This document shows positions 44,395 to 55,501 of a DNA stretch of 64,000 nucleotides, in pieces. The position numbers and the translations under genes were made by a program. Within the stretch, counting starts at the first letter, position 1. Each line of letters begins with the position of its first letter. This DNA is from Paraspadella gotoi (Eukaryota; Chaetognatha). Location of the stretch: assembly GCA_051294375.1 (NCBI GenBank), contig CM119267.1, positions 6,003,992 through 6,067,991 of the forward strand. The letters are read 5' to 3'. A model generated the notes under the pieces. The model made no database searches. It saw nothing but the letters and a program-made list of their open reading frames with translations, and was not told the DNA's origin.

Positions 44395-45898
44395 TTTCTC
44401 TCTTTTATCTATACACAGAATTTTAAACAAAGAAAAGGGGATTTTCATCAATGAGAAAAACGGCACTATAGGATGCTATTGGCGAAGAGCTACAAGAGGA
44501 TCAAACTACTATGTCATAATAGCAACGATCCAAGAGTGCTTATGACAAATAAAAAAAAACATTTTAAGAGTTATTCTTCGGCTCCTTTTAGGGAGTGAAA
44601 AATATTTAAAAAGTAAGTAGCATTAGTTAAAAAAGGGGCAATACCGAAAAATGAAACGATCGCAAAAATATCAAGGTTTTCTCAGAATAAGTAGTATTAC
44701 TAAAACTGAATTTACAGTACTGGTATCGTAACACGAATACAGCAGCGAAAGCTTCGGAATGTATAGTATTTGAACGTTTAATACAGTAGTAGAACTATTA
44801 AAAATCATAAGTGGTAAAGATAAATGTTAAGTGTATATCCCCCTTTAAAAAGTCCAGCAGAGAAATGTTGCTAAGATCTCTTAGAATTTACTGAGTTATC
44901 AAGAGGATTGTCACAATGCCTTATGATGCGTACAATGTCGAACAACTGTTTTCGTTTAGATAATAATTTCAATAAATAAAAATCTCATTTCATCCAATCT
45001 TATAATTTCAAGGCCCTCTAAGCGTAATAAAAATATTAAAATCCTCGAAATCAAAAAGCAACAGTTGAATGCACGAAGAATCAAATTGGATATGTAACGA
45101 ACTAAGTTGACAATATGAAGTTGAATAAAAGAGGCTCTCAAAAAGAAGCGGAGAAAGAAAAGCAGTACGTATGTGATCCAAGGGGAAGAGATAAAACTCG
45201 CCTTTATATTTTATAAACAAAATCTAACGATTTGGTCTTAATAAAAACATTTAAAAACCTTATGAATATTATAAACAGCACAGAGAAGCGTTATATTTAT
45301 AACAACAACAAAAACGATGTCGCCAAACGAAAATAAAAAAGCTTAAAGAATTCGAGGATTTCAAAATTCGCGAGGTCGCATTAAAATTAAAATGAATATC
45401 GGATAATGAAAAAAGAGCATTGCCTTAGCTCATGCCTTAGCTGCATTGCCTAATTCAATTAATTAGTTAATTTTTCTGATGACATAAAGACTAATAATTT
45501 ATCATATTTTTATTAAGTATTATAAAGTAGCAATTATTCCTCCTTAACATCGCATCATATATCAAGGAACGATTTGACGCCAACTAGGTCGAACATGAAT
45601 GTTGAATATTTAGTTTTATGACTAATCAAGAGAAAAAAAATCTTTGATTAAAAAAATCTTATAAAATTTACTCTCCAACTTGTACTCTCCAGTCCCCCGT
45701 TCATTTTCAATGTCTCCGAAAGCAAAATTCGAGAAGATGCTCCGCTCAATTTCCCGCAATCCCTCGTAACCTTTGGATCGATTCGACGAGGCTCCCGAAA
45801 TTTACTTGTTTTGAACAAAGCAACAACAAAAAAATAGACCCGTTGCACGCGCGCGGGGCTTTGGGAGAAAAACGAGAGCCCAGCACGACGAGTTCCTC
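44395..45898. other. Intergenic, 1.5 kb, no gene recognised
   Basis: AT-rich DNA between the ENSA stop and the EHMT start. The ENSA 3' UTR probably takes the first few hundred bases (45.6-45.9 kb). Short ORFs here have no recognisable content. Confidence 0.5.
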
Positions 45899-46405
45899 TC
45901 AATCCAAGGCTTGAGGAGGGATCGAAGGGGCCGGAGCTCCGACGGTGGGCGGGCCGCCCGCCAACGGGTGACCGGGCAGCGTGTGTCCCGCAGGAGGAGA
46001 GGTTCCGGCCGCCGCCAGCTTGGAGGTGGAGATAGAGGTCTTCCGGTGCGGAATAACGTCGGGCGAAGGGTGGGAGATGCCCGTTGGCACGTTGGGAACC
46101 GAAAGTTTCTCGCCGGTTATTGTCTTGCCCTGCAACTTGGGAATGGGCCCCAACTTGGCACCCTGTCCGCGAGCCATATTGTAGTCGCCAGAGTCGAAAT
46201 ACTTTTGACCCCTTTGAAGCAACTTCTTCTGCAAAAATAAAGAGCCGCCCGGTCTAACGGCCGTAGGGAACCGAGACTTGAGCTTCTCCTCCTCTTGCGC
46301 CACGATCTTGCGCGGATCTTCGGCGACCTCCGGTCCGGGGGCATGGCCGGCAGTCGCTGGGCCGGGGGCCCCGATGGAACCGTTGTCTTCGGCGGGCAGG
46401 CTCAT
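45899..46405 (-). CDS. ENSA: ENSA/ARPP19 (endosulfine) PP2A-B55 inhibitor
   Basis: Single exon of 168 codons. The invariant KYFDSGDYNMA motif (about residues 68-79) contains the serine phosphorylated by Greatwall kinase, after which endosulfines inhibit PP2A-B55 and permit mitotic entry. Upstream helices (EEEKLKSRFP, FLQKKLLQRGQKYF) match the family. The C-terminus has a basic HRKTSIS segment resembling the protein-kinase-A site of ENSA/ARPP19, then a Pro/Gly/Ala-rich tail longer than in vertebrates (121 aa). The N-terminus is acidic and Ala/Pro-rich. Start is the first ATG at 46405. The neighbour upstream (FGFR1OP2/SIKE) ends 248 bp away. Confidence 0.93.
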   Translation of the reverse strand: MSLPAEDNGSIGAPGPATAGHAPGPEVAEDPRKIVAQEEEKLKSRFPTAVRPGGSLFLQKKLLQRGQKYFDSGDYNMARGQGAKLGPIPKLQGKTITGEKLSVPNVPTGISHPSPDVIPHRKTSISTSKLAAAGTSPPAGHTLPGHPLAGGPPTVGAPAPSIPPQALD

Positions 46406-46653
46406 CGCTCGCGATCCGCGGATTTTTACTTATCTCGATCGCGAAAATAACGTCTAAGGAGGAAAATAATGTGAAATGATCGGCGGGTATAAATTAACAA
46501 AAAATGTTCATACAATCGAGAGACACTGTTTCGATAATGGGATTCGAAAAAAAAAAAGTGTCGACAATAAAAATAAAAAAAGGGACAAAAAGGGAAGTTG
46601 GAAAAAAGTCTCTGAGACAACTGATAAGCCAATTTCAGTCTCCAATTTGTTCG

Positions 46654-47831
46654 TTAAAACCAAGAACTCTCCATGACCGACACGTCGAGTTGAGGCGGAG
46701 CTTCCGCGTTTTCCTCGGCTCGCCTCGAGATGGTCGTCGTCCCCTCGCTCTTCGACCGATCGGTTTCCGTCAAGGCGCCGTCTTCGGTAAGGCTCGAGCT
46801 TATGCCTAACAGTTCTCTGAGGCCGAGGTTCTCGACCTCGAGCCGGGCCACCCTCTCGATCTCCTCGAAATCCTCGTCCTCGTCTTGGCGGCTTGAAGAC
46901 CGTATAACTTCCACCATCTCCGTCAATTGCTCCGTCCGCGACTGGAGTTCCTCTATGACTTCGTCGTCTCGAAGCATGCGCGTCGTCGTGCCGGCGATGA
47001 GGCCACTCATGCGTTCGCGATACTTGGTCATGATCATGTCTAGTGTAATTTGATGCTCCTCCAACAGGAGTCGGAGCTCTTGGTTTTCGCGTTGCAGTTT
47101 GGTAATGTCGCGATTTTCCGGACGTTGGACGGCGTAAAGGGAGGAGGGGTCGCCGATGTTCGGTTGGCAAGGCTCGGGATCTTGTAGTAGGATGAGAAAA
47201 ATAAGAAGAAATTAATACAAAAAGTTAAACAATCGAATCACAATAAAGTATATAGGACCTAATTCATATCTTAATAGTTCCCTGAACAGGATCTACGTTT
47301 ATTAAAAGACATCTGGGCGAACGTGACTTGAATTTTTTTTTTCCAGCGCGATCTTTTGTTTTCCAAAGCAAGGACTGTTTTGGTCATACCATCCTCAACC
47401 CCACCTATGCCCTGGAACGAGCTCGCCAGGCCAAACATGCTAAGTACGAAGGCAAACTGCCGGCCGACGTTGGCTTCATCCCTCTGGTTGTTACTACCTT
47501 CGGGGCATGGGACCTGGATGCTTTCTCAAACTTAAAAGATTTCGCCAAACTCCAAGCAACGAATGCAGGCTTAGATATCGGCAAAACGTCTAAGCACTTT
47601 TTTGAGAGACTTTCTGTCTGCCTTCAGCGCGAGAACGGGGACCTGCTCGCTTCCCGAAGTCCCGTGATTGAGTTGCCGTCTCATGTGGACGGAGTTGCTT
47701 GACTTTGTCTCCCGATCTCTTCTTTTTCATTTTCATTTTTATCTTCCCCTTATTTGTTCTCGTTTATTGTTGACATAAGTTATTTTTGCAACCATTCCCG
47801 CAATTATTTGTTTGCTCTGTTTTCTTTTCAG

Positions 47832-47875
<44 letters not shown>

Positions 47876-48280
47876 CATCACAAATAAAAACTATTTAGAT
47901 GATTTTAAAATACGTATACGTATACTGAATATTACCTAGACATTAAACCTTATTAACCTTATCAAACATATTAATTTAATCCCCCAACCGACAGTAAATC
48001 AGTCGCCCAAACCCTGCAATCATTAATCGACTTCCCCCTCACCCTGAAGTGACCCCGTGCGGGCCGGGTGTTTGTCCCAGTCTCCGCCCACGCCCTCTTC
48101 GTTGACCTCTTCCCCGTCGAACTCGTCGGCGTCGACCGGAAACGAGGCCTGCGCCTCCGTGGTCTTCTTAAGCGCCTCCGCTTGATCAATGAGCGAATCT
48201 GCGGCGGCGTCGTGACGCTGGAGGCGCATCACCAGGCATTTCACGTCCTCGACAAGAGTTTCGACCGTGATGGTGCCCAT
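46654..48280 (-). CDS. SIKE1: FGFR1OP2/SIKE-family STRIPAK protein
   Basis: Two exons (48280-48043 and 47180-46654) give 254 codons. The first encodes VEDVKCLVMRLQRHDAAADSLIDQAEALKK, split from the second by a phase-1 intron. The second has LQRENQELRLLLEEHQITLDMIMTKYRERM and ELRELLGISS-like LGLRELLGISS, both diagnostic of FGFR1OP2/SIKE. Vertebrate SIKE links STRIPAK phosphatase complexes to TBK1/IKK-epsilon control and to Hippo signalling. The protein is predominantly coiled coil. The 862-bp intron contains a 5'-truncated LINE on the opposite strand. Vertebrate FGFR1OP2 and SIKE1 are paralogues; this single gene is equally close to both, so the symbol is nominal. Confidence 0.9.
47334..47870 (+). 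mobile_element. 5'-truncated LINE (non-LTR retrotransposon) 3' end with poly(A)
   Basis: The plus-strand frame from about 47336 to a TGA at 47700-47702 reads GFIPLVVTTFGAWDLDAFSNL and LSVCLQRENGDLLASRSP, the pattern seen at the C-terminus of non-LTR reverse transcriptase polyproteins. A 130-bp 3' UTR and an uninterrupted run of 39 A (47832-47870) follow. The frame is open and the poly(A) undecayed, so the insertion looks young. It lies antisense within the FGFR1OP2/SIKE intron. I could not define a target-site duplication. Confidence 0.85.
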
Positions 48281-48596
48281 AGTCTCACAGTTGTGATTAA
48301 TAATTTTTTTAAGGGGTTGACGGGGACGGCCGGGAGTTGGGGACCAAGGGTTAAACAGCTTTCATTACTTCCTCTGTTAACAAACACATTAAATTAAAGA
48401 CTAGAATTACAAAATTAATGCGCGAAGGCAAAGTTTTAAATAAAATATCCGGTTTAATTAATCAATAACGTAATCAACTGCCAGGGTATAAATTTTAAAA
48501 ATTACGGTTAATTTCTGTTCCCGTCCGACCAAATGCGACAATCGTAAACAGATTTATTCTGTTTTTTCTAGTCAGACTAGTTAAATAGGCAACATA

Positions 48597-51500
48597 TTAT
48601 TCCATCTCTTGAAACAGCGCCGTCAAAAACTCGGGGTCTCCCATTTGGTCGTGATACTTGTTCATGATTTCTTGAATCTTGTATCTTCGTTTGACCGCCG
48701 GCGGTTGGTTGGCGTCGGCGTCTTCGAGCCTCTTCCTCTGACAAATGTTGACGACAGTTTGGCGAACGGCGACGCCGAGCAAACGGCGACTGATGACAAC
48801 GCCATCGACTAATGGGACGGCCATGGCTGATCGCGAGGGCGGACTTTGCAAGAAGATGCGAAACAATCCGTTCTGCAACGGGTGCACGAAGAGAATGAAG
48901 AGATTTAAATCCATCGAAACGCCTTGCGCGTCGTCCACGCCGGGTCTACTCGATCGACGACGTGTCACGTAAGGCTCAGTCCCGGTGATGCAATGGTAGT
49001 TGACTAGTTCCGAGGATGGAAAGTGAGCGCGGTCCTCAAGGCTCTCTAACCATACGATCATCACCTTCAACTCTTGGGCGGCCGTGATCATTTGTCGACC
49101 CATTCGCCGACCCCTCGGCGTCTCGGCCGTGGCGCTACCGACAGGGGAGGGGCTCACGATTTCGCGGTAGCCCCTAGAGGCGGCGGTAGGCCCCTGAGAC
49201 GAGGATTCCGTAGGTTTTTGTTCCAATTCCAAAGAAAGGGGTCGCTGTTTGAGTGTCTTGTTTTCGCTGGCGTAAGATTCGAAGCTGTGCGTCGTTCCAA
49301 TGGCGCTTTGCGTCGGACGATGAGGAGTTTTGATGGCGGAGTCTTGAGAGAATTCGGTTCGGTGGCGGTCCTGCTTGCTAGTAAAAAATTTACTCTTTTT
49401 TCCAGCGGCGTTGCTGTTGGCGCCGCTCGTTTTTGCAGAACCTTCTCCGGAGCTGGACCGACGAGACCGATCTTCGAAATCGGAAGAGCCAGGTTCCGAG
49501 ATGGCGGGGAGTTCCGACTTGGTGCTAGAAATTGTCGATAGCGAGGATCTCGACACACCAGATTCAAGGGATATGGCGTCCAGGGCTTCGACCAAAGATG
49601 GTCGCCGCGCCAGCGAAGCGCGTATCACATCCGAGGAATGTAAGGAAGGAGTAATAAAAGCAATCTCAGAGTTAATGTCTCCGTAATACAACACTTTTTC
49701 AAGCCCGTCGTACAATTCTGGCTTCAAATTCGGGAGGACTGACATTTCGCTGGAGAAAGGATTGGATTCCAGCACACACCAACTGGATAAGACGTTTCCA
49801 GTCCAGCCGGCGTGTTTAAGGATATCCACGGGCCAGCCGAGGGAGTTGAGCAGTTGGTAAAAGAAGGGGTGAATATCTTCCGAGTTGTTGGCATTGTTAA
49901 GAATCTCCTCGGCGTTTCTCTGACCGGACTTCACATAAAAAACGAAAGCGGTATCTACCATTCTTGAGGGAAGAGAATCCAACTGCTCTATGTCAGAAGA
50001 AAATCCCGTTGCGCGAGAATCGATAGCGACGACTTTAGGACTGGAACTGTTCTCGTTTAATTTGTCGATGTTCAAAAATCCGAAATGGGAAAGAAATAAG
50101 CGCGCAGTTTGAAACTCGTGGCAGGCGGCCGGAGGGCGGCATTCCAAGGAGGGGTCCAAGAAGCTGGATGAAGAGGCTCTGACAGCAGCGGTTTCGTCTT
50201 CATACACTTTAGCCACGGAATCCTCGAAAGCCGCTTGGGATTGAACGAGTTTGACAAAGGCGTCGTGCTCGGCGACGCTGTTCGTTTCTTTCAAGACTTC
50301 CTCTAAGGTTGGGATGCTCTTGTCAGCTTTGACCTCTGGAATATGATCAACCAATTCCGGCCACCAGCGTTGAGGCTTTAGCTGGAAGTCGGAGGGGGTT
50401 TCGTCGGGTAAGGGTCGAGTTACAACAGCGTTAGCGCGACTTCCGCGGGATTTGTTTCTCATGCTACGAGGAAGATGGCGGAGTTGCATCGTCCAGACGT
50501 GTTTTCCGCGGCAGCTCCTCAGCAAAACGGTGACCGTGGGAAGGGGATCTTGTTCATTAGCCAGAGGCTGTTCAAACAATGCAACGATAAACGAGTTGTC
50601 GATGACGAAATAACGAAATTGCTTCATCGCGGATTCTCGGGCATCAGAGACGCTGAATTCTTCGAAACATTGCTTTAAGAGCATGCCTTCGTCCAGAAGG
50701 GAGCTGAGGGACTCAGGACCGCACGGTGAAGGAAATGATCCGGTCTGGTCCATGAGAATGGAAAGGACATTTTCGGCCGCTTCGCGCACGCGCATAGAGG
50801 CTGGCCTCAATTCTTTGTTGGCTTTAAAAATGCCAGCGTCCTTTTCTCCAACTTTTGATTTGGCTCCAGATATTCCCAATTCTATAGTTTCGAAAACATT
50901 CATGAGAATGCTTTCATCTTCAAGAAGTTCGGGATGATCGATCAACCAAAACGACAAACATTGGTAAGCCGCAACTATCATAGAATGAAGATCTCTCGAG
51001 TGGTTTTGTGGAGGCCGGGAGCACTGTTCCTCGATGTAAGCGCATACAAACTTGACCACCACTTTATAAACTCTTATCAATTCGTTCGATTCCAATGTAT
51101 TTTCTCTGAGAATGAGAGAGACTTTGGAAAGCCCGCACAAGACTTCCAGCGCGGAGAGAGACATGCTCAAGTCAGATTTCCACGATTTGTTCAATTTGGC
51201 CTGAATCACTTTGATGGCGCGGCCGAAGAATTCCGTCGCCGTGTCGCCAGGATCGGAAAACTGAGATTCCATCTGCGGACGGGACGGCGACGATCTTGTC
51301 AAAGGCGGCGACGATACGACGATCGGCGGCCTTTTATCCTCCTGAATTTCTAGATTGGCATTCATAAAATCAGAATCGAACTGCTGCATTGGTTCCGAAG
51401 ATGCACTCGGTGTCTTTTGTTTGGATGCAATGCGCGAAGGTTGAGAGGCAGAGATAGTTTCCTTCTCTTCTCCGCTTGTTGCGGCGCTGGAATTCAGTTC

Positions 51501-53807
51501 GAAAAATGCAGAATCTTGAACGACGATGAGTAGGGCTCCCAAGAGCATGTGGATGTTTATTGAGTCCGTTTCCGTGTGCAACGCCTGAATGATCAGGTTC
51601 ATCAATTTAAGCTTCAAACTTCTGAAAGTCTCCGTCGAATCCCTGTCCCCAAGAGAGAGAGAATGGAAATCGCCGTCAACATTGGCGGTGACGGTGATGT
51701 CATTCAAGGGCAAATCCCGAAAGTGTAAGGGAAGGCAGAGCATCGAGATGAGCAAGTGAATGGCGGATCGACGAAGCTCCGTGTGGGAAATCATTTCGCT
51801 TCCTTTGAATCGCGGATTAGATTCGGGCAGGATTAATTCCAACGCCGATAAAAAATGCGGGATCAGAATAAATATTCCGTCCAAATCGCTTCTCAGCAGA
51901 TCCGAACCGCTAATTAACATGGAAGACAGAACTGCGCCGGAGGGATCTTGCTCGAGCTGAAGGGCGTAATAGAGAATGAGATACGATCTGGACAAGTAAG
52001 TTGGTAAAATATCTTCCTTCGTCTTGAGGGAACACAGGATTCGACAAATCGAAGCAATTGCTTCGGCCCTCCCGGCCTCGTATCCAGATTTGCTCAACTT
52101 GATCGAGGCCCCGTCTGGGGTGGACTGTCCATCAGCCGCTTCGGAACCCTCGTCGATGCGACTCGTCGTTCCGGATTGGTCGAGAAAAGATGGCGTTCGT
52201 CGGGTGGCAGAATTCTTCATGTTTTCGTGGGAAGGGTGAAGGTGGCACCCGACCAGAGCTGCCTCGAAGAGCCAACAACCGAGCAGATGGAAGACCGAGT
52301 TGCATGTGGCCCTGATGGGAAAATAGGAAGCGCCACGATCGACGGCGCCGGCCGGAAGACTCGCGGACTGAGAGTCACCGGGTGAACCATGCGAATGATG
52401 CGAATGAGTTCCATGGGCGAGACTGGCAAGGCTCGTTGTTCTGGCGGTAAGAACGTTTTTGGAAAACCTTTCGGTCTTTTTGGCGGCAGAAGGGTTAGAC
52501 CCGCGGTACGCTTTACGTTGGGCTGGAGGCGTGGTGGGAGTGACTAACCACGGTTTAGGCGCATCGGCGAGTGGGTTGTGCAACGGTGCAACGGCGCTGC
52601 TATTGTGGATGAAATCACGATGCGTCTGATCTTGAATAGAATCATAGATTCCGAGAAAGGCGTCCGCGATGTTGGAAATACTTTTGATAGCATTAAAGAA
52701 AATTATGGGAAGCTTTTGAAGACAGGGATGGTGGATTGGATCCTTCGGTCCCAATTTCCCGGTGATGGCCGACTGAATGAACTTTGGGGCGTCGGCGATT
52801 ACCTCCGGTTTGCTGAGATCAGTCGGATCGCTCAAAACGTGAAGAAAGCGAAACCAAGCCTGAACGAGGCATTCGTTGGACAATTCCGTCAAAATGATCC
52901 GGTCCTCAACTTCGTCCAGTCGCTTAAACTCGGGAAATGTGGGTCCATATAGAATCGTCAAAACTCTTGAGGTCAACTTTGAAACTGTTTTGTTCCATTG
53001 ATCGACGACGCAGGAGTGATGTCGCCAGAAGCGGCACAACTCTTTCAACGTTTTCCAAAGGGAGGGAGAAGGAAAGGATCGAGCGCACGACAAAAGCCAA
53101 ACATCGTAAAGAACCGAAACGATTCTCTCGCCGAGCTGATCGCCGATGTCGTCCTTCACTGTAGGAGGCGATAGCAAAGCGTCGTTGGCCGCTAGGAGGA
53201 AACACAAAAGCGCCTCCCAAGTGGCGTTGTCCATGACGACAGATTCTGTCGCCAGCGTCTGCAGGGTTCGAAGAGCGCGGTGGCACAAGACGGCTTGATG
53301 CTTGATCAAATCCTGTCGTTGTTGCGACGATGGGGTCGCCGCCACCGCAGCCGATGACCCGCCCGAAAGAGGCCGGGATTTCGCAGGAGTCGGTCGTGGA
53401 ACGAAAAGATAATACAAATGAAGAAAGATGCGTCGGGCGTAAAAGTTGGGGTCTTCGGCAACAGGGGCTGGCACGTTAGTCTTGGGCGTCGTGAGAGCCG
53501 TGAGCCAATCGCACTCAACGTTGACGCAGTCGCGGATTATTTCGTATTCGGTGAAGGGAAGAGTGAGACCGAATCCGACAACCTCCATCGTCCACTTGAC
53601 TTGATCATCGGAAGTCAAAGAGCTGGGAACGACGCTGTGGGAACTGGGGCTATGGACGAGGGACTTGACGACCGAAGCCGCTACTTCCTTGCCGACCCCC
53701 TCCGGAAAGATGGCGAGGACGCTGGCGTTGTTCATCCGGTCTTTTTCGATTTTTTGGACGAGCGAAGTCCATTCGCTGTACATGTCCGTGGTTCCGGTCG
53801 GAGCCAT
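48597..53807 (-). CDS. RALGAPB: Ral GTPase-activating protein subunit beta
   Basis: Single exon of 1736 codons (human about 1494). The N-terminus (MYSEWTSLVQKIE, SVLAIFPEGVGKEVAASVV, VKWTMEVVGFGLTLPF, CVNVECDWLTAL) is unmistakably RALGAPB. The middle is HEAT-like with Ser-rich insertions. The C-terminal part (about 1290-1730) holds the degenerate Rap/RalGAP-like fold. The beta subunit lacks the catalytic asparagine thumb and stabilises the catalytic alpha subunit; the complex inactivates RalA/B downstream of insulin/AKT signalling. A long Ser-rich insert near residues 1415-1550 probably accounts for the extra length. Start ATG at 53807, 16 nt after an acceptor-like GATTCCAG. No intron in 5.2 kb is unusual for a gene that is exon-rich in vertebrates. 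Confidence 0.93.
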   Translation of the reverse strand: MAPTGTTDMYSEWTSLVQKIEKDRMNNASVLAIFPEGVGKEVAASVVKSLVHSPSSHSVVPSSLTSDDQVKWTMEVVGFGLTLPFTEYEIIRDCVNVECDWLTALTTPKTNVPAPVAEDPNFYARRIFLHLYYLFVPRPTPAKSRPLSGGSSAAVAATPSSQQRQDLIKHQAVLCHRALRTLQTLATESVVMDNATWEALLCFLLAANDALLSPPTVKDDIGDQLGERIVSVLYDVWLLSCARSFPSPSLWKTLKELCRFWRHHSCVVDQWNKTVSKLTSRVLTILYGPTFPEFKRLDEVEDRIILTELSNECLVQAWFRFLHVLSDPTDLSKPEVIADAPKFIQSAITGKLGPKDPIHHPCLQKLPIIFFNAIKSISNIADAFLGIYDSIQDQTHRDFIHNSSAVAPLHNPLADAPKPWLVTPTTPPAQRKAYRGSNPSAAKKTERFSKNVLTARTTSLASLAHGTHSHHSHGSPGDSQSASLPAGAVDRGASYFPIRATCNSVFHLLGCWLFEAALVGCHLHPSHENMKNSATRRTPSFLDQSGTTSRIDEGSEAADGQSTPDGASIKLSKSGYEAGRAEAIASICRILCSLKTKEDILPTYLSRSYLILYYALQLEQDPSGAVLSSMLISGSDLLRSDLDGIFILIPHFLSALELILPESNPRFKGSEMISHTELRRSAIHLLISMLCLPLHFRDLPLNDITVTANVDGDFHSLSLGDRDSTETFRSLKLKLMNLIIQALHTETDSINIHMLLGALLIVVQDSAFFELNSSAATSGEEKETISASQPSRIASKQKTPSASSEPMQQFDSDFMNANLEIQEDKRPPIVVSSPPLTRSSPSRPQMESQFSDPGDTATEFFGRAIKVIQAKLNKSWKSDLSMSLSALEVLCGLSKVSLILRENTLESNELIRVYKVVVKFVCAYIEEQCSRPPQNHSRDLHSMIVAAYQCLSFWLIDHPELLEDESILMNVFETIELGISGAKSKVGEKDAGIFKANKELRPASMRVREAAENVLSILMDQTGSFPSPCGPESLSSLLDEGMLLKQCFEEFSVSDARESAMKQFRYFVIDNSFIVALFEQPLANEQDPLPTVTVLLRSCRGKHVWTMQLRHLPRSMRNKSRGSRANAVVTRPLPDETPSDFQLKPQRWWPELVDHIPEVKADKSIPTLEEVLKETNSVAEHDAFVKLVQSQAAFEDSVAKVYEDETAAVRASSSSFLDPSLECRPPAACHEFQTARLFLSHFGFLNIDKLNENSSSPKVVAIDSRATGFSSDIEQLDSLPSRMVDTAFVFYVKSGQRNAEEILNNANNSEDIHPFFYQLLNSLGWPVDILKHAGWTGNVLSSWCVLESNPFSSEMSVLPNLKPELYDGLEKVLYYGDINSEIAFITPSLHSSDVIRASLARRPSLVEALDAISLESGVSRSSLSTISSTKSELPAISEPGSSDFEDRSRRSSSGEGSAKTSGANSNAAGKKSKFFTSKQDRHRTEFSQDSAIKTPHRPTQSAIGTTHSFESYASENKTLKQRPLSLELEQKPTESSSQGPTAASRGYREIVSPSPVGSATAETPRGRRMGRQMITAAQELKVMIVWLESLEDRAHFPSSELVNYHCITGTEPYVTRRRSSRPGVDDAQGVSMDLNLFILFVHPLQNGLFRIFLQSPPSRSAMAVPLVDGVVISRRLLGVAVRQTVVNICQRKRLEDADANQPPAVKRRYKIQEIMNKYHDQMGDPEFLTALFQEME

Positions 53808-54057
53808 TTTTTTTTATGGAATGCTGGAATCAAGGATCGGAAAAGAAAAACTGTACACCTCGAAATAAAAAAAAAAAATAGTTTAGAGAACAATTGTAGA
53901 ACATTCAATTCAACCCCTAAAAAAATGAACAAGCCAATGACCCTACCACGAAACGGATCGTAAAAATCATAAAAACTTGTTTTTAAGCATGTCGAGTCAT
54001 TAAAATTTAAGTGTTATCACCGTCCAAAAATGTAAAAAAAAAAAATCACACTATTGA

Positions 54058-54082
54058 CATTTCGGCCATGGGCCTAAATCAC
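54058..54082 (-). repeat. Degenerate hairpin motif, copy 5
   Basis: The minus strand reads GTGATTTAGGCCCATGGCCGAAATG: stem GGCC/GGCC followed by GAAAT, preceded by a degraded CTGATGA block. It lies between HSD17B10 and RALGAPB. Confidence 0.4.
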
Positions 54083-54138
54083 GCGGCGATGAAGCTCTGA
54101 CGAGTGCTATTGTCCTTTTGAAGCAGACCACAGTTAGT

Positions 54139-55326
54139 TTAAGGTTGCATTCTTAATGCTCCATCTATGCGGATCACTTCTGCATTCATCATCGGGTTTT
54201 CAACTATGCTTTCCACTAAATGCGCGTATTCGTCGACGTGACCCAATCTGCGATACAAAATTATTTTTAAATTAAATAGGCTCTAAATGATTATAATGTT
54301 CGGAGTCAATTGAATTACCTCGATGGGAATGGTACGGTAGTAGCGAGGTAGGATCGGACTTTTTCTGGCAATTGTCCTAAAAGAGGCGTCATGAAAAGAC
54401 CAGGTGCAACCGTGTTAACTCGAATTCCTAGGAAATTTAAAAAAAATGGTATTCCTGAAAATCTATTTTTTAAAAAAAGATAAGAATCTAATACAACTTT
54501 TTTTTTTATCAATACCGACGCTGGCAAGGTCCCTGGCGATGGGTAATGTCATCCCAACGATGCCACCCTTGGAAGCGGAATAAGCGGCCTGTCCCCGCTG
54601 GCCGTCGTAGGCAGCCACAGAGGCCGTGTTAATGATGACCCCGCGATGGTGATCTTCGTCCGGCTCGTTTTCGGCCATCAACGCTGCGCTCAAACGAATC
54701 ACGTTGAAGCTCCCGACGAGATTCACGTTGATTATTTTCTGTGTGATTCATGGAAATATAATTGAGTTATTAAGGAAGTGACTACAGTACGACTATCTTA
54801 TAAATAAACCAATTTTAAATTGGTGTTTTCCGAGGATTAGTGAAGGGAAAAATACAGTTTCAAAAGTAAAGAAATGGAAATTCTTTATAATTTTCGCCAA
54901 AACGGAAAATTTAAATACAAAAATATTCGTAGCTAATAAATGGCAAAAATTTAATTTGCCTTCTACCTGAAACACGTCGAGCTTATGAATCCTCGCATCC
55001 GGATCGGGTTTTTTCGGATTGTAGGTGAGGACGGCAGCTCCGATTCCGGCGCAGTTAATCACCACATCGAGCTGTTTGAAGTTGTCCTTGGCCACGTCTA
55101 AGGCTTTTCGGACGTCGGCCTCGACGGTGACATCGCCGGGAACGAAAACGGCGTCGGCGCCGAGACGTGAGGCAACTTTCTCGCCCGGCGAAACGGGCAG
55201 ATCTAAGAGGACCACTTTAGCTCCGTTACGAACAAAGCGTTCGACGGTGCCGAGGCCGAGTCCCGAGGAGCCGCCAGTGATCAGCGCCACTTTACCGGCA
55301 ATCGTGCGCACACCGGAAGCAGCCAT
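54139..55326 (-). CDS. HSD17B10: 3-hydroxyacyl-CoA dehydrogenase type 2 (HSD10)
   Basis: Four exons (55326-54967, 54738-54516, 54427-54319, 54247-54139) give 266 codons (human 261). It is a short-chain dehydrogenase: cofactor motif [19 protein letters not shown], then [14 protein letters not shown], catalytic [20 protein letters not shown] (Ser..Tyr-x-x-x-Lys), and the C-terminal [18 protein letters not shown]-type block ending in [14 protein letters not shown]10 oxidises short branched acyl-CoAs and steroids in mitochondria and is a subunit of mitochondrial RNase P. The N-terminus lacks an obvious cleavable presequence, as in other species. The gap to the upstream BTB-zinc-finger gene is 175 bp. 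Confidence 0.95.
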
Positions 55327-55501
55327 TGTGTGGTTCTATCAACCAGACACCGAAAGGGAATGGCTCTTTTTAAATATATTAACAATTACAAAAATAAGTT
55401 GAGCAAAAATTAATAAATTAGGCAATTTTTTTTAAAGACGAGTAGAACGACTAGATTTAAATAATTTCATAAAAAAAAAAAAAAAAAACAAACCAAGATT
55501 A

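Noticed and set aside
45648-45902. 84-codon minus-strand ORF overlapping the end of ENSA
   Set aside because: No recognisable domain, overlaps the ENSA stop and most likely lies in its 3' UTR.
47754-47939. ORF across the poly(A) tract
   Set aside because: Poly-lysine is translation of the LINE poly(A) tail.
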